This document shows, in pieces, positions 33,701 through 45,700 of a stretch of DNA of 64,000 nt; positions within the stretch are counted from its first letter, which is position 1, and each line of letters begins with the position of its first letter. The notes under the pieces were generated by a model that searched no databases, was not told where the DNA came from, and was given only the letters and a program-made list of their open reading frames with translations. Source of the DNA: Phoronis australis (lineage: Eukaryota; Phoronida; Phoronidae). The stretch covers positions 1 to 64,000 of the forward strand of contig NMRA01000660.1 in NCBI GenBank assembly GCA_002633005.1, read 5' to 3'. Both the position numbers and the translations under genes were made by a program.

Positions 33701-36700
33701 CGTACACGTCACTTTTTGTTGTATACGACTGCTCAAAGAGTGACTCGGGCGCTATCCAACGTATTGGAACCCTGGTCTGCGTATGTTTCACATAGATGTC
33801 TCCTTTTCTGCTGAGTCCAAAATCAGATATCTTGGATGTCAAGTCTTCGCTAAGCAGTACATTTCTCGCCGCAAGGTCACGGTGAATTATCTGTAAAAGA
33901 GATACAGTAGACACGTTTTGTGCTTCCACAATACACCAAGCAGGGTGTATGATAGGCCCCAGACCTAAAGCATCAGTTGAACTCTAAAATAGTGAAAACA
34001 TAGGGAGAAGCGCTGAACAATCTTCCAAAAATGACGACTCATTCGTAGTCGTTGTTGTTTTACAGATCAAACTTTCATTCGTGCCCTTGATAGTAGCCTG
34101 TAATACTTTTCAATACATTGGATTTGGACAACAAGCACCATGTATACTTCATTCTCGAACCTTAGAAGCAGCAAGATGCTTCATTCCTCTGGAGACATCC
34201 AGCGCCATTTGCAGCAACTGTTTCTCACTGAGACTTGTCGTGAAACCAGCATTTACGTAACCAGAGTCCATGCGACTGTTTCGTAGAAATGTTCGTAAGT
34301 TACCGTTCGAAGCATATTCCGTAGCTATAAACAGAATACCTGTAACAGCAAAAGTTTGAAGAAAAAGGAAATGTTTCGAATTGAACACAAAATCATCACT
34401 ACGAATAATATCAGATAGCAAAAAATAAACATAAATGCGATTCGCTTACTGTAAATGTCATCACAGTGATGTTGAAATGAGCCCAGCATGTGATGTTACT
34501 ATGGGTTAACTTGGAATCCCACTTAATCTCGAGATCACGTATGCGTGTACTTCGTATTATATATTCATTAAAATAATCTTGCCAAAGGTTTTGTACAAAG
34601 TAAAGAGTAATTTTAATTATTGGCCCCACGATCAACCATCTTTTCTTCTTCACCTGAATCTGTGTTACAGAATGTAAATGGTTAACCGTTTATTGTTTGG
34701 TGAATAATAACGGTACAGGTTGGTTAAAATTTACACTATTTCATTAACACCATATTTGTTTTAGTGCAGTGCAGTTTTCTATATTCAGTCAGCATGACAA
34801 ATTTCTTAGATTATTTCCAGTTCCCGCAAACGGAATCGTGGAATCAGGCAGAATTTCATGTTTGAGCACAGCAAAGTATGCTCAACTTGAAACCACCGGC
34901 ATATACGTGTATAGGATTGCACTAACAGAGATTGGTTATGACTAGGGTTTCTGTACATGTAAATCGTCTTGAAACGCTCTCCCAATGGTATCACCATTAG
35001 AAACGGTGCAACGTATTTTGACTGTTAAGTTACGATTATGCAGTGCACCTCAACCGGAGTGCGTTCTCTAACCCTTCTCAATTGCGAGACATTTCTGTCT
35101 CGAAGTCATGCATTACAGCGGAAATATTACGTTTTCTTCGATAATTTGACATTTCACCATCGCAATCCAGAGTGGTCATTTCGGTAGTGCACGCCAGCAA
35201 GACTGCAAGTTAACTTGCGAAACAGTAGCGTGATTATTTGCCTTTCACAACAGTTCGTTTGGCTAATGACGGCTATCCCGCAAGGAACTAGCCTTACGGT
35301 ACGCTGCCTAGATGATTACTGATAAACCAACTTTAATTTGATCATCGAGACGTGCTGCGTCAACTGAAGAGACTTTACCTTCATGTTCACAAGCTCCAAT
35401 CAACGATACAATGTTGGGATGACTTCCAACTTGACTGAGAATGTTTAACTCTCCAATAAAATCGAGCCTGTCCTTGTCTGTGGCAAGAGCTATAACGTAA
35501 ATTATTAATCAGACAATGCCGATCCAGTTACTGTTATATGTGTATGAAGACACACGATTTTCAGATCAATAGCAGAAATGTGTTATTTTCAATTCACATT
35601 TGAAAACATATGACGTAAACAAGGTGTCTCTAATACCAGGTGCAATATACGTAGTTACCGTTTAATTGTTTTAAGGCCACTTTAATTGTAGAAGTGTTCT
35701 TGACGAGGGTCGCAGATTGAACATCCCCAAAATTTCCTTTACCGATGACGTCAACGAAAGATATAGAAGCAAATGGTATCATCCAGAAGTTAGGCTCCAT
35801 CTTCTCATATGCATTGGAGGTTGGCCTGCTGTGAGCTGTGCTCTCGCACGTGTCGGATGTGTTATTTGTACACTGAAAGTGAAAAATACAGAATTACATC
35901 GTCTGCCGTTTACGGAAGGTAGGTGCACTCCCAGTGCAATGATTGTTTAAGTACTACAGCAATGTAGCAAAACATGGAATCGATCACAGCACCACAACCA
36001 TGCAGTTGATAAGATTTTTCCTATTCTAGGTTCGGGCACATGATACATTTTTCTTGGTTTCTGGGTAATTGTTTTTTTTCATTTCGAACCTTGGCTTGTC
36101 AGGTTTAGAAAAATACGTTTACAAGACTGGATATACTGTGTATGTATTGGTCAGCAGTCATGTCTAGGCAAGTTTTGTGAGTATCACATGTATGTACAGA
36201 TTTAGAAAAAATTGACAAACTTGCTAGACTTGCATGTTTCTTACCGAATGATCACCAACATCGCCATATGTAAAAAGCTCCAAAGCAGTTTGAAGACTCT
36301 GAGGCGTTCGTCTTGAATGAGCTGAAATATAAAATGCACATATTAGAAACAAAGTCTTTCTCAGTGTACCTGTCTGGTCTATATGAGCCTGCTCTGAATG
36401 ATGGGTGGTTTTTAGAAATGAAGTGACATCAGAAAATTCAATCCAAGTTTGGTCTACCACTTTATGAAATTCATTTATTTAATTGTTGACACACAGAGTT
36501 CCAGAGACCAGGGGCCCGTTCCAACAAAACTGACTTAGCTAAGACAAATCTTAAATTTTAGTTAATTTTAAGATAAAAATTAAATTTGTCTCGCGACCGT
36601 TTCAAGAAAGAGATCTTAAGTTTGAATTAAATTTTTGTCTTAATTTTAACTACCTTACGGGATGTGGAAGTTTCAAATTATGGAAGTTAAGACAAATCTT

Positions 36701-39700
36701 AGACTTAAGTAAAAATGAACTGAAGTCAGTTTCTTGGAACAGTCCCCAAGTTTATGAAAGTTTGGCAAGAACGCGCCAGTGCACGCAAAATCCCAAAAAT
36801 GGCAGGCAAATGTTTCGGGAGTACAGTCAAGATCTCAATAGCGTGGATTAGCAGCAAGATTTTAGTTTATTTTGTTCAATTCTCGCCGCAACTATGGCTC
36901 ACGTGTCTTAAAATACAGAATGCTGCTCAGACCAAATGATGATTTACAAAGCTATAGCGTGTATCAATACCTGGTTCACTAATGTTCTCAGTCATGTCCG
37001 CACTATGCTGCATCTGTCTTCTTTTCCTGAATTATAGAAAAACTGTGAAGATAACGTAATACTAACAGACAATGGTTTTTAGATAAACACCAGGGCTGAG
37101 TTGCATAAACCTTCAAAAGATATCCGCTGGATAAGTTTGATTGTTGCATGACGTCATGTGCATTGTTCAACAATAACAACGTGTTGCGTGATAATGCGAC
37201 GTCATTGTTGCTATACGGCGTATAACTTTTATGCAACTGGGCCCAGGTGGTACTTATTTGCAAAAATAAATCCCCATGTGAGATAAACAATATTTATTGG
37301 TCAGTAAATAAATGGTCTTATGGCAAAAATAACCCGAAAATCAAGTACTCATATTTGATTGGAAAGGTGTATATGTTCGTCTTATTATTAATCACGACAG
37401 TATGTATTATGATCAAAATTTGTTCCGATCGACTATATTTTAAAATTAAAAATTTTGCTAATAAATTACTTGAAATTTATTTGTTTATATACATATTAGG
37501 CCTATCAGAGGAGTTGGGTTATACCTACAAATAAAGGATACAGTACTTACCTATATACAGCAAACCCAATGAAAGCAACCACCAATACCAGCGATCCACA
37601 ACCTACACCGACTAATAAACTCACAGAAGAGGTGCTGTAATCTCTCACTGTTGGGGAGGAACACATGAACAAGCTCACGTTAAGCACCAATAAACCAGTC
37701 TTGATAATGAGCACATTTACTACTACACACCAAAACAGGGCCCATCCGCTATTCCTCCCTTCCCTATATTTCCCAATCCTATGTCCCTCATCCATATTAT
37801 TCACCAGTCCCGTAGGGATGTTCCCACAAATCGTTGAAGAGCCCCCATAAGAGACTTGATAACCTTTAGTAAACCTGTTGCTGAGAAACAAGCCAAAATT
37901 TTCAAAAAGTATTTTTCTGTTTTCCGGCTTCTTAGTATCTAATGGGTGGAATACCGTCAGACTCTCATCGGCATATTCCAGTCAAGGTCTAGTTCATGTG
38001 GCCTCAAGACCGACGAAAGTTCGCTAAGTGGGAAATCGAATTCGTTCTCTGATACTTCAAGTACTTGAGTGTGATGCCCGTATCCACTCTCCTCTCCATC
38101 TGAGAAAAAACTGTCCAGTTCTCACTCAAAATCGTCCTCGTATTCCGATCTGCGGTGTTCCACCATTGTAATCGATTGTCAAGTGACTAAATGTCTTCCA
38201 TTCATTACATCATTCAGCGGGAAAGTTGGAAATTTTTCTTCAAAATTAAAACAGATGCCACTATTTGAAACAAAAAGTGCTTATTTAGTTGGAGTTTGTG
38301 ATGTTCATTTCATAGTTGCCAACTGAAATCTGAAATGCACGGTGGGGACTTTTTAATATAGTGTCGTTCCAGATGACGCAGCGATAAAACCCTAATTGTC
38401 CCAGATGTAAGAAAACGTGTTGTTTTCAATGACCTAGTTTTAAAATGACAGGCATATTGCCAAAGGTCACGTAGGAAACCGTCGAAAGTATGGCCGTGGC
38501 AATGTTTCCGATTTCAACCTATTTAAAGTACCCGAATCGAACGGTATCTTCAAGAAAATGGACTGTTTTTGGTTCGAAATTGACTTGACGAGCTTGCTTT
38601 ATCCATCGGCTTTATCCATCGCTCGGCGTTTATTTTCTTTCATTTTATGTCGGATAGGCGACTAACTTGACATCACAAACCCACGTACTATACTCTTAAA
38701 GCTTAACCACCTTTTTAGCGTCTCAGTTGCGGCCCAAAGCACAGCAGTAATGTTTCGTTGGCATTGGAAGGCCGAATAGTGTAATAAAAACAAGAACAAT
38801 TTGCAAAAAATATAACAACAAATAATACGTGGAACTCCAATTAGGCGAAAACGCCAGGCTACAAAACTGCTTCTCGGATATTTCGGTATTATAGGTAAAC
38901 GCATCCATATTCTAGTGCAGCTGTGTAATAGGGGACGGCCCTATTCAGTTTCTGCGTTAAAATGGTAACGTTTTGATGAGCTTAAAAACCATGAGCGGTG
39001 GGTAACCCCGGTGGTACATCGGCGCAGGTGGACACAGGGCCAAGGGAGCATCGGTGACGGGTATGACCAGGGGAGCGTCGAGGTGTGGAGCATAGGACCG
39101 AGGGAGAATCGGGACCAGGAAATGTAGGGCTGAGGGAAAAAAAGGACTGTGGAACATCGGTCGGAAACTGTGGATCAGACGCACACGAACAGTTTGAGTT
39201 CGTTTGCGTTAGCTTCTTGTTTGCATATGCGGATGGGTCTTAAATATCGAGACGGGGCCGCTGTTCCTCGCACCTTATAGTACCCCGTCCCGATGTTGTC
39301 CCTAATCTTTAACGTATTTATGTGCGTCCAGGTGTGATATTTTGGTTCGCCTCTGGTGCATTAGCCTAGGCATGTGCGCCGAAATTAACTAAAACAGAAT
39401 TCTTATAATTTACCGGGACCCTTGCGCGCTTTTCGGTCTTAGTATCATTAATAAGCAATAAATTCTATGATCAACACAAAGGAATTGAGTCTTGATATAC
39501 AGAGAACCTATGGAGGGTCGTGGTGAAGTTCATGGTGAAAGAACGGTTCTCCCATCGTGATGACTGGGTAGGGGGAAACCCGGACAGGGGAACATAGAAA
39601 TGGAGGAATATAGGAACAAGAAAATAGCAGTATTAACCCAGGGATCGTGAACGCAAAAGTGCATGTCTTTTTCTGTAAGTCTTGTAATTTTTCACGTCCA

Positions 39701-42700
39701 TGAAATGTCATTCAAACGTTGGTCTATGCCCTACCTTCCTCTTCAAAAGTCTTATAAATGGGAATGCTCCAACTGCCCCAGTCAGTGGTCTTTGCACGAA
39801 GCTGTAATGTGGATACATCGAAAGAATCTTTAAAGTATTAAATGATTTTTTATACCACAATATTAGCGCCGAATGGCAAATACAACCTTGTAATAAACCA
39901 GTTAGTTATCTCAGTAATGAGATAACAGTTTGGCGGGAAACCGAGGCCGGTTTCGAACCCGGGTCTACACCATTCAGCGCCTGAGGTCATCAAACGTGAA
40001 AATATGATATTTAAATGAACACGAGCAGCAATCCATGTTCAGCAAAGAGCATTGTACCGACATTTATACGCTGTGAAAAATCAGACGCATGATTTCCATA
40101 AAAACGTTATTCTAATTCAGTGAAATTTTTCTCTCGCGTTCTCTCACTTGTAAATCACCGATCTCCAATTTGAATGCGGGTATGGTGTCGTCGGGATCCT
40201 ATGACCTGAGCATTGCACTCAGTTACTAGTGGTAACCTACTTTAGCAGACGATATTTTCCCGGTCGAAGCTTAGCGTGATAAAATGTGTAGTAAGCTATA
40301 ATAGTTGCTAAACCTTAATTTATAGATTCACTTTATTCCTATTTTGTTTAAAATTTTCATTGGTTTTGAGTAAAAGCATTATTTGCTAAGAAGCTCGACT
40401 TTTCTTAAAACGTCATGACCTCTGACCCCGGGCCTCTGACAAAGAAAGTAGTTACAAAGCCGACGACAGTCGCAATAGGTAGATCCATTAATTGCAATGT
40501 TTCTCGTTCAGTATGTGGTATAAAGAGATTATTACATGTTCTCAGTCGGTATCCCCCTTATCTAGATCTCTCGTGGATTTTGTAGAATCATCACCCTCTG
40601 GGCTAACGCCCCTCGGGCGATAATTCTCCGAAATCCACTCGGGGTCTAGATAACGGGGGATAACGACTTTGCTACATGTGTGTAATAATATATATGTCAC
40701 CGCTTGTACGTACTGCATACATTAAATTCACAATTCTGTCATTCCAAGCAGTGGCGTGAAAGATGACCACATCACATCCATGGTTGAAATCATTGATGAA
40801 GATGACTTACAGTATAGCCGATCACATTCTCGTGATTGAAGGAACACAGGTTGCACATGGCTAAGGTAAATTATCCAGGGGGCAATTTGAATCTGTTTGC
40901 ATTCACTCATATATCACTGCGCATCTCATGAACAAATACGTATATTCAAGACATAAGTCATTCTGTTTTCACTTCAGACCACTATCAACCTCACCTGAAA
41001 CGTGTATGTGTCCTTGGTTTTCAAATTGTGAAGCTTTAAAGAAGAACAGTCCTTACACGTGGTTATGCTGTGAGAGTCACCAGTGTCGTTAAGACTTCTG
41101 TGTTTCAGCTGATATTCCCGTATGACGCCGTTAGGGGGACACGGTGGCATCCAGGCAATAATGGCGAACGTTGAGTTCATGTCTACAACACTTAGATTCC
41201 TCGGTGTTGGTGGAGCTATTAGATTTTAAAAGTAGCAATAAATAAAGAACTCTAAAAATAAATCGAATTTCTAGGCAACTAAGCCTGATAATTATACTAT
41301 CAACCACTGCATTCCCATTACTAACATTTCATGCTATCATTTAAGAATGCAATTCTTTCCGAGCTATATGACACTCATGTTTTAATTAATTCACGAATGC
41401 AGGGGGACAAATTTCCAATTCAACACCTGCAACATCAAGTTAGGAGAACTGACGACGGAACACTTAAGGCTATGGATAACGTCCCGATTTAGTTACATTT
41501 GGACCATTATATCTCCGGAGCGGCTCATGGGGTTCAGGTCGTACATGTATGCATTATGCACTGTGTTCTAACATATTGCTTAGAATATTCCACTTTTGCG
41601 CGAGGCAAAATCAAATTTATGATTTTGTATACAACTTGAATGTTCTAGAAAACAATAACAAAAACTTCAAAAATGGCGTTTTTGAGATTTGAAATTGAAG
41701 ATATTTACCAAGTAGGGATTGATCATGCAATTGTTATCGTAAGTTTTGCAATGAAAGTATCTTACTTTTGATGAAGAGACACTGTCACGTGAACCATTTA
41801 CACCCCTATTTATTTAAATCAAAAATCAGTTTACAACACGGTTTCCACTTTCATTTTTGTCCCTTCAATTCAGAATTTACGTTGTGTAGATATTTGAAGG
41901 AAATGTGCATAATTGTCGATCAAATTATTTATAACCTAAAGATTAGATCTTACCACTTTCGCTAGTAACGTTACGATTCCAACTACTCCAAGGTCCAGCC
42001 AAAACTCCATTCAATGCACGCAATCTGAAGCTGTATGAAGCGTGTGGTACAAGATGGTCAAACATCTTGTAAGTATCACTGATTGACTCGTTTTCAGTTT
42101 TTTTAGGAAGGCAAGGTAAGTCTGGTCTATGTAACTGATAGCCATAACTTGGAGTAAATCCACTTCTTGTTAAACAGTTTGGCTCCTGCCAAGTGAATTT
42201 CAACGAGTTTGAAGAACGTTCCGAAACTTCGACATTTCTCGGAGGTTCAGCTAAGGCTAAAACAAGAAACTTCGTAAATTAATCATCAACATTATCTATG
42301 GCACACCATATACTGATGAAAATGTGCGGCAGATACGAAAACGGGTAGAAAAGCAACCGGAAGCTTCTAATTTCAACGTACCGCATTTTACCCAACATCC
42401 TGGAAAGTCGCAAACATCGATTTATCGAAACGTTTGCAATTTACTTAATGTTTAATTGAATGTGGTGTGGACAGAAATATTTGAACTTATAACATTTAAA
42501 GAAAGTACAAGGTTGAATAGAACTCAGTGCCACTTCATGTAAAATTATACTATTGACACAAACTCACACGTGTTGTCTTTTTTCTGATGTGCTATATAAC
42601 AACGCAATTCTAGAAGGAACACTTCCACCGTGAAAAGTAAAGTCGAACTTTGTGGGAAGAACATAATAACAAAATACATTCGTGGTATTAAAAATTATGT

Positions 42701-45700
42701 TCAAAGTAAATTTCGGTTTTCAAATCCAATTTAAGTTGGAAATAATCAAAACAACCATGGGGCACGTTTATCGTTGTCTGGTACGTCATAAAAACAAGCA
42801 CGTGTTTGTTATGTGATTGTGCATACGGTGAATCAACCAGGATGAAGGTTTCTTAAATTTAACTTAAAATGTACTTCTACACTCGTGCACTTTACTTCAA
42901 TATCTTACGTCCGCATGCCTCAGCCTCGGGGCTGGGACTTCCCACATCGTTGTCATTGAGTTTTACCCTAATCCTGATGTCATAGTGGTGCCGAGGGTCT
43001 GTAGGTGAAATTGAAAACGTCGAGGTGGTATAGTCAATGTCATTACTTCGGGTCCACTTAGAAGCCGTCCTCACTCTGTATTCGACAATGTACTTGTAAA
43101 CTGGACCAAAACCATGGTCGGTTTCGGCTGACCACGGACGCCAAGTCACAGAAATCTCAGTACGGCTTCGGGATATATTTGGCGAATGAGCAAGACGAGC
43201 GAATTCTACAATAAAATACCCAAAAATTAAAAAAAGAAACATTAAATTTATGGACATGATATTGGCTGTATTAATCATTGGACGACCTGGTTGAAAACGC
43301 ATGCTAATCTCGTTATCTGGTTTGTAGACAAATTTTATACATAATGTACTTGAAAAAGCAGATAACATTTCAAAAATAATGGAAGCAAACGGTGTTCGAA
43401 TATGACCGGAAGGTGGAGAATATGACTGCTAAATTATGATATCCTACCAGTTTTACAATGTGGCATCTTATATCCATCCTGGCATGACTTGCAGGTCCCC
43501 CTAAACCTGTCACATGTTCCATTCAGGCAGTTGCCACAGGACTGCAGGCAATCGGCCCCGTAGTAGTTGTACAAACAATCTAAAACACAGATACTGCAAT
43601 TTAAAGTTGGTGGGTGTCACACAGATCTCAGCATGACTTCACATGTTCTTCCAGCCTTCAAATATTCAGGGCTATCCTTGACAGGACAGTGGTGGATCTA
43701 GGATACCATAAGGGGGGGGGGCAACATGTTGCCTCGGGGAATTGGGCAAAGCGCGATTGTTTATGCACAGGCCATCCCAAAGTTGCGGGGGCCGGGAATG
43801 TAGGAAAAACACAGTGACAACTGTTCTGTATCACCAAATGTACGATGACACTTTCAATTGGGTTTCATATGAAAGTTAAATGACCCAGCACCCACCAATT
43901 ACGTATGGGTTTTCCGTTTGACAAGGAACTGAATTACTACTTTAGAAACAACGAGTCTCCCATCGTTTCATAGTTGCGTGTACATGTAGCCCCATAATGA
44001 CAGATAAACAGCAATCTATACAAGGCCTTTTACTATCGTCAAATCGGTCTCATAGTATTCCCTACCATGATACGATTCTATTTCCGTTAAACGTATGATT
44101 TGTAGACACATTAAAGACACACTGAATATGGAAAACAGTGGTGGAACAGACACTATTTATCATTGAATCAAGTCACGTTGAATAGGAGAGGGAGAGAGAG
44201 GTGTGAAGGGAATTTGGTTATGTAAGTGTTCTGCCATAGAACTTTGCGTCATTTATATGTAGGCCTACTCCTAGTATCGGCATAAGGCGAGTCGGGAGAA
44301 CAATAAATGATCGCTGTCTTGATTGCCTCGCTCGTCTGTCAAATAACTGCCTGACTGATGCAGAAGTATTTAAAGGGTAATCGAAAGCACAATATGGAAA
44401 GGAAGCAACAAAACACTTTGTAATGAGTCAACACGTCCCGCCACCAGAACAGTTAATGTACGAGACGCCTGAATTGGGCACACGATGATGATTATCAGGG
44501 ATAGATAAAACGTCCAAGCCAGAACTGAGGGATACTTTGATATATTGCATGGGGGTAGGGCAGGGGATATCCTCACCACGTTTAAATTAGTGAGTTGGAC
44601 AGTAAAGCAAACAACAAAAAAGAAACGCAGAGCCATCGACAATGCCGACAGCGACCGTGCAGCCACAAACGTCCATGATGCAAACATTAACACTCTAAAC
44701 CGACCCCAGAGGTGCACAGATAGCAACCATCCCAAGCGCCTCATCATGGCCTACTGCAAAATGCCAAAAAGATAACCGCTGGACAGTCGTACACGAGTGT
44801 GGATAAAGAGTCCAACTTCCTGAGCAAAGAGTGTACAGTAACTGGCAAGGCCAAACGGTCACGTTCTTTTTTAAACTGATGGCTATAGAGGCAGCGATGA
44901 ACGCAATCGCCGCCATATTGTTTGCCGACCTTCCCAATGCACTACTCAGGAAAGTCAGACCAAAGCGCGTCAAGATGAAAATCAAAATACCGATAGTGAA
45001 AACATAAATACTCCAAACATTGTCCTCGAACCTGTGCAACGAGCGAGGTATCCCCAAACACTTGTCAAGACTCAAGCCACCGCATAGGCAGTACTTAGTT
45101 ACCCACTTACAGTACATGGAAATTTAACAGCGCAATATATTCCATTTTTAGCACGAGCCAAGCTATGTTGCAATAAATGTTGTGTCATTGATTTGTACAC
45201 ATGGTATCGCCATGTACATGTAACCAGCCGGGAGAACAAAAAATGATAGCCACTTTGATTGAGCCGCTCCTTTGCTAAGCAACTGACATACTAATGCGAC
45301 ATCTTATATCCCACGTGGCGTGACGTGCAGTTTCCTCTAAATTTTTAAGACGGTCCATTCAGATACTGTAGTAACCACAGGACTGAAGGTAGTCCGCAAG
45401 GTACCCGTTGCCTGGCCATTCTAGAACAGATGTTCATACAACTTTAAGCGGAATCTACCTTTAAGCACTCATATCCAGGGGCCCGTTCCAACAAAACTGA
45501 CTTAGCTAAGACAATTCTTAAATTTTAGTAAATTTTAAAATAAAAGTTAAATTTGTCTCAAAACCAAATCAAGAAAAAGATCTCAAGTTAGACTTCAATG
45601 TATGAGCCAAGTTTTGTCTCAATTTTGACTAACTATCCAAATGTGGAAGTTTCAAAGTTTGGAAGTTTAGACAAATCTTAGACTTAAGTCAAAAATGAAC

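Noticed and set aside
39915-39990. tRNA gene or tRNA-derived SINE (GGGTTCGAAACC on the minus strand)
   Set aside because: A B-box-like motif is present, but no convincing A box, cloverleaf or second copy was seen in the window.
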